Shown here piece after piece: positions 33,295-40,897 of a stretch of 64,000 nt of DNA; the first letter of the stretch is position 1; each line of letters begins with the position of its first letter. Position numbers and translations under genes: made by a program. The notes under the pieces were generated by a model, which was given only the letters and a program-made list of their open reading frames with translations, did not search any database and was not told the origin of the DNA. Source of the stretch: Collinsella intestinalis DSM 13280 (GTDB lineage Bacteria; Actinomycetota; Coriobacteriia; Coriobacteriales; Coriobacteriaceae); contig NZ_GG692710.1 of the NCBI RefSeq assembly GCF_000156175.1, forward strand, positions 589,961 through 653,960, written 5' to 3'.

Positions 33295-34799
33295 TTCGCC
33301 TTCCAGGGAAGTACGGAGGACGTGGCGGCCATGCGCTCGCGCACGAGGCCGTCGCGCAGGGCGGCGAGCCCGCGCTCCATGCCCACCACGTAGGATTGCG
33401 GATACAAAAAGCGCTTGTACGCGTCATCAAGCGAAGCGAGAGATGCGGCGCAACGGGCGCGGGCGAGCTCGATGTTCTCACGCGGGGCGACCGCGGAGCC
33501 CTCGCGCACGACCGGCTCCAACAACTCACGGAAACTGAATCCTGACACATCGGTCACCAACGCCGCGTCGTTCACCGCCACGAGCGTGTGACCGAACGTC
33601 CCATCGCCAGGCTGGGAGGACTCGTCCCAAATCATGTCGCACACGGGGCTTCCCGTGCGATCCACGTAGCGACGCACCTGCTGAACACCGGGAATCGTGC
33701 GTTTGTAGGGCTGCTCGGAAAACTTCATGACGGGAGTCCAGGCTTCCGAGGCGCTATCGCGACGCGCCGAGAGCTTGTACACGCACCCGAGCGCAGGCTG
33801 GTCGTAGCAGGTGGCAAGCTTGGTGCCCACGCCGAATGCATCGACCGGAGCGCCCTGGCCCAACAGGGAGCTGATCGTATGCTCGTCGAGATCGTTCGAC
33901 ACGACGATCTTCACGTAGTCGAGACCCTCCTCATCGAAGCGACGGCGCGCGTAGGCGGAGAGCTTCGCCAGGTCGCCCGAATCGATGCGGATGCCGGAGA
34001 GACGCTCGCCGGAGGCCTCCATCTCGCGCGCCACGGTTATGGCGTTCTCAACGCCCTCGCGCACGTCATAGGTGTCGACGAGCAGTGTGCAGTTCTTGGG
34101 GGAGCTCTTCGCGAACGCGCGGAAGGCCTCAAGCTCCGTCGGAAAGCTTAGGACCCAACTGTGCGCGTGCGTTCCCGAAACGGGAATGCCATAGCGACGC
34201 CCCGCAAGGACGTTCGAGGTCGAAGCGCATCCCGCAACGTAGCTCGCGCGCGCGACCGCGACGCCGCCATCGGGGCCCTGGGCCCGGCGCAAGCCGAACT
34301 CCGCAACCGGACGGCCCTGCGCCGCCTGCACCACCCGCGCGGTCTTGGTGGCGACAAGCGTCTGGAAGCCGATGATGTTGAGCAGTGCCGTCTCCAAAAG
34401 CTGGCAATCGAGCATGGGGCCCGTCACGCGAACCATCGGTTCGCGTGCGAACACCAACTCGCCCTCGGGAATCGCGTCGATATCCACCCGGGGACGGAAG
34501 TCGGCAAGGAATCGCAGGAATCCCGATTTGAATAGCAAGCCACCGCCAGGCGCCTCGAGCTCGGAGAGGTAGGCGATGTCTTCCTCGGTGAACCGGAAGT
34601 TTTCAACGAACTCCCCGAGTTCGGCGGTACCGCACATGACCGCATAGGAGTTGCCGAACGGCGCCTCCCGGAAGAACGCCGTGAAGCAGCCCTGCTCCTC
34701 GGTCTTATCGTTCTCCCACAGCCCTTGGGCCATAGTCAACTCATATAAGTCGGTGTTCATGGACGCGTCGGTTGGACGCGTGGCATCGGTCAAAGCCAC
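33291..34799 (-). CDS. pncB: Nicotinate phosphoribosyltransferase
   Basis: 502-residue enzyme converting nicotinate and PRPP to nicotinate mononucleotide in NAD salvage. The N-terminus MNTDLYELTMAQ, the SGTHAHSWVLSF segment and the RIDSGDLAKLS phosphate-binding region are family features. The start is taken as GTG 34799 behind GGAAAGGGGC; the in-frame ATG before NTDLYEL is an alternative 13 residues in. Together with NAD synthetase at 54848 it completes the downstream part of NAD salvage in this window. Confidence 0.93.
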   Translation of the reverse strand: MALTDATRPTDASMNTDLYELTMAQGLWENDKTEEQGCFTAFFREAPFGNSYAVMCGTAELGEFVENFRFTEEDIAYLSELEAPGGGLLFKSGFLRFLADFRPRVDIDAIPEGELVFAREPMVRVTGPMLDCQLLETALLNIIGFQTLVATKTARVVQAAQGRPVAEFGLRRAQGPDGGVAVARASYVAGCASTSNVLAGRRYGIPVSGTHAHSWVLSFPTELEAFRAFAKSSPKNCTLLVDTYDVREGVENAITVAREMEASGERLSGIRIDSGDLAKLSAYARRRFDEEGLDYVKIVVSNDLDEHTISSLLGQGAPVDAFGVGTKLATCYDQPALGCVYKLSARRDSASEAWTPVMKFSEQPYKRTIPGVQQVRRYVDRTGSPVCDMIWDESSQPGDGTFGHTLVAVNDAALVTDVSGFSFRELLEPVVREGSAVAPRENIELARARCAASLASLDDAYKRFLYPQSYVVGMERGLAALRDGLVRERMAATSSVLPWKAK

Positions 34800-34877
34800 G
34801 AAAAGCCCCTTTCCGAAATAACGTGCGCCGCGCCGAGATTCGTGCTCGACGCGGCAGAACCGGAAGCATCGACACGG

Positions 34878-35288
34878 CTAGCGCGTGGCGGTGTAGATGA
34901 TGAAAGCGACCACGGCGACGAGGGCGACGGCGATGATGATCTTCTGCGCGACGGGCATGGTGGGAATGCCATCGTCATCCACGGTGTTGGAGGTCACCAT
35001 GCGCTCGCCGAAGGTCTTCTCCTTGGGACTGGACGTGGGCGCGGGTTGAGGCGCCGGACGAGACGAAGCATCCTTGGCCGCGGGCGCCTTCCTAGCAGCG
35101 CGCTCCTCGGCGGCGCGCTCAGCCAAGATCTCGGCATCGACGCGCTCCTGCTCTGCACGCAGGGCCTCAAGCTCCTCGCGCTCCACGCGAGCGCGCTCCT
35201 CCTCAGCGCGGCGCGCCTTCTCGGCGCGCAGGGCCTCGAGCTCCTCGCGCTCCTCGTCCGTCAGCGGCATGGCAGTTTGGTCGGCCAT
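34878..35288 (-). CDS. Small coiled-coil protein with C-terminal membrane anchor
   Basis: 136 residues, unknown. Residues 9-70 are a highly charged Glu/Arg/Ala heptad-type coiled coil with repeats of EELEALRAE. A Pro/Ser-rich linker follows, and then one hydrophobic helix at the very end (VAQKIIIAVALVAVVAFIIY), so it looks tail-anchored with the coil in the cytoplasm. ATG 35288 has AGGAGGAA. It lies between pncB and the radical SAM gene on the same strand. Confidence 0.75.
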   Translation of the reverse strand: MADQTAMPLTDEEREELEALRAEKARRAEEERARVEREELEALRAEQERVDAEILAERAAEERAARKAPAAKDASSRPAPQPAPTSSPKEKTFGERMVTSNTVDDDGIPTMPVAQKIIIAVALVAVVAFIIYTATR

Positions 35289-35378
35289 AGCGGATTCCTC
35301 CTGATATCAAGGGCAGGCGACCGCGCCGCGCACCCCTCATGCATGTATGGATGGGTTGCAGTATACCCGTTCACACCC

Positions 35379-36323
35379 CTAGCCTGCAGACGCCGAGCGC
35401 AGCACACCCGTGGTGTCGAACGCGGGCGTGAAGCTCTCATCCACCGCGCCGCCCTCCTGCCAGAACATCTGCGTGAACCCCACATCGTCGGCATGGTCGA
35501 GCACGAACTCATATTCGTCTTCCGTAACCGCGCGAGAAAGCTCCCCACCCGATGCTCGCATCCGCTCATTCGGCGTGTACTGGTTCATAACAGAGATCGG
35601 CACGTCGCCGGCCACATCCCAAATACGATCGAGCACGCGACACGAATCATCCGCGTGACCGGGAAGCACCAAGTGGCGCACGATCACCCCACGCCGCATC
35701 ATGCCGTCCGCATCTACGAGCTCTCCCCCGCGGGCGGCCACCGCGGCGCACATACGAGACAGGGCAAGCGCCGCCGTCTCGGGATAATCGACGACATGGG
35801 ACAGCGCGCGGCCCAGGTCGGCGTCGGCGTATTTGTAGTCCACGAGCCAGACGTCGACCAAGTCGGCAAGCTCGGCGACGGCCTCCTCGCGCTCGTAGCC
35901 GCTCGTGTTGTAGACGATGGGAATCGACAGGCCCCTTCGGCGCGCCTCGCCGATCGCCGTGGGCAGGAGGTGCGCGTAATGCGTCGCGGTGACGAGGTTG
36001 ATGTTGTGCGCCCCCTGCTCCTGGAGCTCGAGCATGATCTCGACCAGGCGTCCGGGCGCGACTTCGATGCCAAATCCGCCTGTCGAGATCTCATGGTTCT
36101 GGCAGTACACACATTTGAGGGGGCAGGCGGAAAAGAAGATCGTGCCCGACCCGCGCTCGCCGGAGATGGGCGGCTCCTCCCAATAATGCAGTGCCGCACG
36201 GGCGATTTTGAGAGTGTCGTCCGCCCCGCACACGCCATGCGCCCCCGCCGCGCGATTCGCCCCGCAGCGACGCGGGCAAAGCTCGCAATGACTGAGCGAG
36301 GCGGTTTCGAGCAGGTTTGTCAT
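35379..36323 (-). CDS. PflA-like radical SAM protein
   Basis: 314 residues. The radical SAM cluster motif CX3CX2C is Cys67, Cys71, Cys74 (CPLKCVYCQN). An N-terminal set of cysteines (13, 16, 20, 32 in HCELCPRRCG and GVCG) may bind a second cluster. The sequence resembles the PflX/YgiQ-independent group annotated as putative pyruvate-formate-lyase activating enzymes, but no glycyl radical enzyme is adjacent, so the target is unknown. ATG 36323 follows GGAAGGA; a repeat of the GGGGAC family lies just upstream. Confidence 0.85.
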   Translation of the reverse strand: MTNLLETASLSHCELCPRRCGANRAAGAHGVCGADDTLKIARAALHYWEEPPISGERGSGTIFFSACPLKCVYCQNHEISTGGFGIEVAPGRLVEIMLELQEQGAHNINLVTATHYAHLLPTAIGEARRRGLSIPIVYNTSGYEREEAVAELADLVDVWLVDYKYADADLGRALSHVVDYPETAALALSRMCAAVAARGGELVDADGMMRRGVIVRHLVLPGHADDSCRVLDRIWDVAGDVPISVMNQYTPNERMRASGGELSRAVTEDEYEFVLDHADDVGFTQMFWQEGGAVDESFTPAFDTTGVLRSASAG

Positions 36324-36339
36324 GGCGTGCGTCCTTCCC

Positions 36340-36375
36340 ATGTGTAATTTGGGGACGGGTGCGTTTTGCACATGG
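36340..36375. repeat. GGGGAC-type repeat upstream of the radical SAM gene
   Basis: The sequence from ATGTGTAATTTGGGGACGGG to GTTTTGCACAT matches, in opposite orientation, the element at 32121-32156 with few changes. It sits in the 5' leader of the radical SAM gene. Confidence 0.7.
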
Positions 36376-36446
36376 CGCAACGTCGCACCGTGCATCCAAA
36401 TACAACTGAAGCGACCAACAGTGGGCGCATTCAACCGATATGAAAA

Positions 36447-36466
36447 AGGCCCCGTTACCGGAGCCT
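36447..36466 (-). terminator. Terminator after tRNA-Ala
   Basis: On the minus strand the stem AGGCTCCG / CGGGGCCT (one mismatch, TAA-type loop) is followed by TTTTT, 14 bases after the tRNA 3' end. Confidence 0.7.
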
Positions 36467-36479
36467 AATCAAAATCCTG

Positions 36480-36555
36480 TGGTGGAGACGAAGGGGATCG
36501 AACCCTCGACCTCCTCGATGCGACCGAGGCGCTCTCCCAGCTGAGCTACGTCCCC
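36480..36555 (-). tRNA. tRNA-Ala(CGC) with encoded CCA
   Basis: Minus-strand cloverleaf with anticodon loop GTCGCAT (anticodon CGC, codon GCG) on stem CCTCG/CGAGG. The acceptor GGGGACG/CGTCTCC has the G3-U70 pair that identifies tRNA-Ala. CCA is encoded at 36480-36482. Confidence 0.95.
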
Positions 36556-36682
36556 AGGACAAGTGAACATTCTAGCAACCATGCGCGCGGTGTCAACGGC
36601 AAAATGGCGAAGAATTTCTCATCGCAACGCGAGCACGGCGCACGCACCGCGTCGCGCCGGACCGCGCACGCTGGCGCGATAC

Positions 36683-36852
36683 AAGAAAACCGCCCCCCAC
36701 TTCACGAAAATGAACCCACCTCTGCAAGGTGGGTGCCCTCATCGCTCGGTTCCAGCTTCCTTAACAACGAAGGATTCCTGTACTGCGCTCGACTTCTCGG
36801 GCTCCCTAAATAAACGCGACGGTTCACCCAGTTGCTCCGCGGGGGGCGGAAC
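36683..36852 (-). ncRNA. ssrS: Probable 6S RNA
   Basis: On the minus strand a TATGAT -10 (36859-36864) precedes an RNA of about 170 bases. Its 5' CCGCCCCCC (36841-36849) pairs perfectly with 3' GGGGGGCGG (36690-36698), followed by TTTTCTT. Between them are a rod of weak stems, an apical hairpin (TCCTT...AAGGA) and, in the 3' half, the hairpin ACCCACCT-TGCAG-AGGTGGGT followed by TCA, a layout characteristic of 6S RNA. 6S RNA binds the housekeeping RNA polymerase and mimics an open promoter. It lies beside tRNA-Ala in an otherwise empty 535-base gap. The call rests on structure and motif, not on a covariance search. Confidence 0.6.
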
Positions 36853-37090
36853 ACCTTCATCATAGGGCATGCGATTTGCGATACTAGTCTTGACTTCGAA
36901 AAAGTGTTGTCGGACGATGGTGAAGAGCCGCGCGTAATGCGGCTTTCTTTATGTATAACGACGAGGAATTCGCAGGTGACCCGCACATTCGCACGCATGG
37001 CCTGCGATACTGGAAACGACTGGGCCGCGCACCGCGGCAGACGGTCTCCAACGATCATACGTCCCCAATTGAACAGGCACGGGAGGCGCC
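36853..37090 (+). other. Rest of the tRNA-Ala/rlmD gap
   Basis: It holds a small GC hairpin (AGCCGC...GCGGCT, about 36925-36943) followed by TTTCTTT, and a GTCCCCAATTG fragment of the repeat family at about 37060. No convincing small gene was found. Confidence 0.4.
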
Positions 37091-38404
37091 ATGAGGCTCA
37101 CCATCGACACTATGACATACGGACCGGACGGCCTCGCCCGCACGGATGAGGGCAAAGCCGTTTTCGTCTCCGGTGGCCTGATCGGCGATACCGTCGAGGC
37201 CCGCATCACCGATGACGGGCCTTCCTTCTCACGCGCCGTAGTCGAGGAGGTCCTCGAGCCCTCCGCCGATCGCGTCCAGGCGCCCTGTCCTTTCATCGGT
37301 ATCTGCGGCGGTTGCCCCTGGGGCGGCCTCTCGCATGAGTCCCAACTCGCAGCCAAAGAGGAGAACCTGCGCAGTGCCCTCACACGCATCGGCAAGTTCT
37401 CCCCCGAGGAGGTCGCCGAGCTCATGCGCCCCATTCGTCACACCAAGGAGCCCTGGGGGTATCGCAATAAAGTCGAGCTCGCACCGGTGCGCGAGGGCGG
37501 TAAGTTCCGTCTCGGCATGCACGGGCGCGATGCCAGCCAGGTCATCAAAGTCGATTCTTGCCCGCTGTTCGACAAAAAACATGCCAAGGCCATCAAGGCC
37601 GTGACAGGCGCACTCGGCTTCCTCGGCAACTCGCGCGATCTTGAGCTCGAGCGCGTCGGCATCCGCTCGAGTCGCCGAACTGGCGCTCTCGAGATAGCGC
37701 TGTGGACCCCCACGGGGGCCTTCCCGCGCGCCCAGGTCTCACGGGTGCTGAGCGACGCCGTGCGCGCGACGAGCGTGGTACGCGTCATGTCCAAGGGCGA
37801 GAAGCGAGCTCGCCGCGTCGCCGGCGTCGAGGCCCTTGCGGGTGAGGGCTCCTGGACCGAGAAGATCGGTGAGGAGAACATGCGCCTGTCTGCCCCGTCG
37901 TTCTTCCAGGTGAACACCAAAGCCGCCGAGATACTCATCGACCTCGTCATGGAGGCGCTCGACCCTCAACCCGACGAGTTCGGCATCGACCTGTATTGCG
38001 GCGCCGGCACCTTCACGTTGCCGCTCGCGCGCCGCTGCGACTTCGTGAGCGCCGTCGAGTCCTACGGACCGGCCGTGCGTGACCTGCGCCGCAACCTCGA
38101 TATCGCCAACCTCACCAACGTCGACGTGATCGGCGGAGACGCCGTGCGCGAGTTCCCCGATGAGGACGCCGATGTGCTCGTGGTGGACCCGCCGCGCGCA
38201 GGCCTGGCGCCCGAGGCGATTCGACTCATCGCGTCGACGAGCGCACGCGATGTGGCCTACGTCTCCTGCGACCCCGCCACCCTCGCCCGCGACCTGCGCC
38301 GCTTTGTGGAGGAGGGCACATTCCGCCCCGTTTGGGCCACCCCCGTCGACTTGTTCCCACAGACCTTCCACTGCGAGACGGTCGTCAGGCTCACCCGCGC
38401 GTAA
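37091..38404 (+). CDS. 23S rRNA (uracil-5-)-methyltransferase, RlmD/TrmA family
   Basis: 437-residue SAM-dependent RNA methyltransferase. The order is a TRAM-like N-terminal domain, a 4Fe-4S cysteine set Cys66, Cys72, Cys75 and Cys157 (CPFIGICGGC and DSCPLF), a SAM-binding motif DLYCGAGTFTLPLA, VDPPRAGL and the catalytic nucleophile Cys393 in YVSCDPATLARDL. The cluster cysteines favour an RlmD/RlmCD-type enzyme acting on 23S rRNA over TrmA. The exact uridine cannot be told. ATG 37091 has GGGAGGC. Confidence 0.9.
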   Translation: MRLTIDTMTYGPDGLARTDEGKAVFVSGGLIGDTVEARITDDGPSFSRAVVEEVLEPSADRVQAPCPFIGICGGCPWGGLSHESQLAAKEENLRSALTRIGKFSPEEVAELMRPIRHTKEPWGYRNKVELAPVREGGKFRLGMHGRDASQVIKVDSCPLFDKKHAKAIKAVTGALGFLGNSRDLELERVGIRSSRRTGALEIALWTPTGAFPRAQVSRVLSDAVRATSVVRVMSKGEKRARRVAGVEALAGEGSWTEKIGEENMRLSAPSFFQVNTKAAEILIDLVMEALDPQPDEFGIDLYCGAGTFTLPLARRCDFVSAVESYGPAVRDLRRNLDIANLTNVDVIGGDAVREFPDEDADVLVVDPPRAGLAPEAIRLIASTSARDVAYVSCDPATLARDLRRFVEEGTFRPVWATPVDLFPQTFHCETVVRLTRA

Positions 38405-38475
38405 AGCGGCTGATACTCACAAGGACGAATCGGGTATAACTCCGGCATCGCTGCATCCAAATGAGAGGATTTGCC

Positions 38476-39021
38476 ATGTCCGGAGTTGCCGTACTTGCCG
38501 CCGATGGTTTTGAGACCATCGAATGCCTGACCGTCGTCGATGTTCTGCGTCGCGGCGGCATCCACACCGCCCTCGTCTCGATCATGGATACGCGCGACGT
38601 CGTGACCTCCCAGCAGATCCCCGTCACATGCGACGTCACGTTCGACGAGGTCGATTTCTCCGAATACGACTACGTCGTGCTGCCCGGCGGCCTGCCCGGC
38701 GCCACCAACCTTCGCGCCGACGAGCGCGTCTGCGAGCTGGTGCGCGAGTTCGCCGCCACCAAGCACGTCGCCGCCATCTGCGCCGCACCCTTCATCCTGG
38801 CAGAACTCGGCGTACTCGAGGGTCACAAGGCCACGTGCTTCCCCGGCTTCGAGACCGCCTTCCCCGCGGGCTCCTTCGCAGGGGACCGCACCGTGGTGGT
38901 CGACGGCAACGTGATCACCGCCTCCGGCATGGGCCAGGCGCTGCCCTTCGCCCTCGCCATCCTGAATGACATCGCCGGCGAGGTCGCCGTCCAGAAGGTG
39001 AAGGACGGTATCCAGCTGTGA
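38476..39021 (+). CDS. DJ-1/PfpI family protein
   Basis: 181 residues with the DJ-1 fold. The nucleophile is Cys102 in AAICAAPFIL and a conserved acidic residue lies at Glu16 (GFETIEC). VVLPGGLPGATNL is the family glycine loop. Members act as glyoxalases/deglycases or chaperones, and some as ThiJ-like proteins; the precise function is open. An ATG at 38461 is in frame, but ATG 38476 has AGAGGA at correct spacing. The stop overlaps the maf start by four bases. Confidence 0.88.
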   Translation: MSGVAVLAADGFETIECLTVVDVLRRGGIHTALVSIMDTRDVVTSQQIPVTCDVTFDEVDFSEYDYVVLPGGLPGATNLRADERVCELVREFAATKHVAAICAAPFILAELGVLEGHKATCFPGFETAFPAGSFAGDRTVVVDGNVITASGMGQALPFALAILNDIAGEVAVQKVKDGIQL

Positions 39022-39572
39022 TCCTCGCCTCCCAATCGCCTCGCCGCATCGAGTTGATGCGTGAGGCGGGTTTCGACGCCCGCGTCATACCCGCAAACAT
39101 CGATGAGACCGCTCTGCCAGACGAGAGCCCGTTCGACCTGGTCGAGCGCCTGGCCCGCGCCAAGGCCGCGGTAGTGGCAAAAGAACATGCCGAGGAAGGC
39201 GAACCGGTCGTGGCAGCCGACACCATCGTCGCCCTCGCCGGAGAGCTGCTCGGCAAACCGGCAGACGAAGCCGATGCGCGCCGTATGCTCCACGCCCTCT
39301 CGGGCAAAACACACCAAGTCGCCACCGGGGTCTGCATCGTGCGCGACGGGAGTGCCGAATCCTTCGTCGACATAACCGACGTCACGTTTTACGAACTCTC
39401 GCACGACGAGATCGACGCGTACGTTGCAACAGGCGAGCCTATGGACAAGGCCGGTGCCTACGGCATCCAAGGGCAGTACGGCCGCATGCTCGTCGAGAAG
39501 ATCGACGGCGACTTCTACAACGTCGTCGGCCTCCCCATCGCCAAGGTCGTCCGCGCGCTGTCACGAACCTAA
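39018..39572 (+). CDS. maf: Maf family nucleoside triphosphate pyrophosphatase
   Basis: 184-residue pyrophosphatase that hydrolyses non-canonical or pyrimidine NTPs. LASQSPRRIELM is the N-terminal substrate loop, followed by VVAADTIVAL, GKTHQVATGV and a C-terminal GAYGIQGQYGRMLVEKIDGDFYNVVGLP, all standard Maf blocks. The start is GTG 39018, overlapping the DJ-1 gene, so the two are translated together. Maf was first described as a septum-formation inhibitor in Bacillus. Confidence 0.93.
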   Translation: MILASQSPRRIELMREAGFDARVIPANIDETALPDESPFDLVERLARAKAAVVAKEHAEEGEPVVAADTIVALAGELLGKPADEADARRMLHALSGKTHQVATGVCIVRDGSAESFVDITDVTFYELSHDEIDAYVATGEPMDKAGAYGIQGQYGRMLVEKIDGDFYNVVGLPIAKVVRALSRT

Positions 39573-39575
39573 CGC

Positions 39576-39696
39576 GCGCCCTGCGGCGGGCATACAAGAC
39601 CCGCTGCTCGGACAGTCCTGCTCGCACGGAGAGCCCACTGGGCTCTCCGGCTCGTGCGGAACTCGCGACGGGCCTTGTATGCCCGCCGCAGGGCGC
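39576..39696. repeat. 121-bp foldback element with 23-bp perfect arms
   Basis: The arms at 39576-39598 (from GCGCCCTGCGGCGGGCATAC) and 39674-39696 are exact inverted copies. Inside is a second perfect hairpin, GGAGAGCCC-ACT-GGGCTCTCC (39628-39648). It fills the gap between maf and the P1 peptidase gene. It has no T-run and is GC-rich, so it is closer to a palindromic repeat than to a terminator. Confidence 0.85.
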
Positions 39697-39745
39697 TCAG
39701 GCAGCATCATGTATCGTAAGCCTCAGCAAATGGATAGGAGACACC

Positions 39746-40759
39746 ATGTCCACGCTCTCCCCCATCTCAATCACCGAGATTCCCGGATTCAAGTTCGGGC
39801 ACTTCACGGACCGCGCGGGCGGAACGGGATGCACGGCGATCGTCGCGCCCGAGGGCGCCGTCGGCGGCGTCGACGTGCGCGGGGCTGCGCCGGCATCGCG
39901 TGAAACAGACCTGCTCAAACCGGAGAACACCGTTGAGGAGGTACACGCTGTCGTATTGAGCGGCGGATCGGCCTTTGGTCTCGATGCCGCCTCGGGCGCC
40001 GCCAACGAACTCGAAAAGCATGGCATCGGCCTCGACGTGGGCTGCGGACGCGTGCCCATCGTATGTTCGAGCTGCCTGTTCGACCTTGCATTCGGAAACT
40101 CGCAGGCACGACCCACGAGCTTCGACGGGGCCATGGCAGTCCGCGAAGCGCTCATCACGCCCAAAAGCCTCCCACTCGCGGAGGGGTGCGTGGGCGCTGG
40201 CACCGGAGCCACCGTCGGCAAGCTCGGCGGACCCGAGCGCTGCATGAAGTCGGGACTCGGCGCACGCGCCTTCCAGCTTGGCAGCCTGCAGGTGGGCGCG
40301 GTGTCTGCCGTGAACGCCGTGGGCAACGTAGTCGACCCCGCCACCCTCCAGCCGATTGCCGGCATGCGCGCCACCGCTGACGGACTCGAGATCGTCGACA
40401 TGGAAGAGGCGATGCTCGCCATGGGCGAGCAGGTCACCATGCCGCTCGACCGCACGAACACCACCATTTCCTGCATCGTCACCAATGCCTGCCTCACCAA
40501 AGCGCAGGCAACCAAGGTCGCCCAGATGGCAGCCGACGCTTATGCACACGCCATCCGCCCCACGCACACGACCAACGACGGCGACACCATCTACGTTCTC
40601 GCAAACGGCTCGCTCGGTGCCGATGCATCCGCGCGCATCCCGCTCGACCTGATCGGGCTCGTCGCCACACGCGCGCTTGAGGCGGCCATCGTCGCCGGGT
40701 GCACCGAGGCGACAGCCCTGCACGGGCTCCCCGCCCATCGCGACATCGCGGCCCCTTAA
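39746..40759 (+). CDS. P1 family peptidase (DmpA-like aminopeptidase/amidase)
   Basis: 337 residues of the S58/P1 autoprocessing Ntn-type family. ITEIPGFKFGHFTD at the N-terminus, VVLSGGSAFGLDAASGA, the glycine-rich AGTGATVGKLGG and the presumed cleavage/nucleophile region RTNTTISCIVTNA at about 230-240 are family blocks. Such enzymes cut themselves before the nucleophile and remove N-terminal residues from peptides or hydrolyse amides. ATG 39746 follows ATAGGAG. It stands alone on this strand. Confidence 0.87.
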   Translation: MSTLSPISITEIPGFKFGHFTDRAGGTGCTAIVAPEGAVGGVDVRGAAPASRETDLLKPENTVEEVHAVVLSGGSAFGLDAASGAANELEKHGIGLDVGCGRVPIVCSSCLFDLAFGNSQARPTSFDGAMAVREALITPKSLPLAEGCVGAGTGATVGKLGGPERCMKSGLGARAFQLGSLQVGAVSAVNAVGNVVDPATLQPIAGMRATADGLEIVDMEEAMLAMGEQVTMPLDRTNTTISCIVTNACLTKAQATKVAQMAADAYAHAIRPTHTTNDGDTIYVLANGSLGADASARIPLDLIGLVATRALEAAIVAGCTEATALHGLPAHRDIAAP

Positions 40760-40897
40760 TCAACGATCGGATCCTCATCAGGCCCATCCAAGCCGTTCGC
40801 GGACAACGCCCCGCCCCTCACCGGACATCCGGCAGGACGCGGAGCGTTGCTCTATGCTGATAACATCTTTGACCATCACGAGATTCAAGGCTCCACG

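Noticed and set aside
36832-37149. 105-codon open frame across the gap before rlmD
   Set aside because: No ribosome site, atypical composition, and it overlaps the rlmD start and the minus-strand RNA gene.
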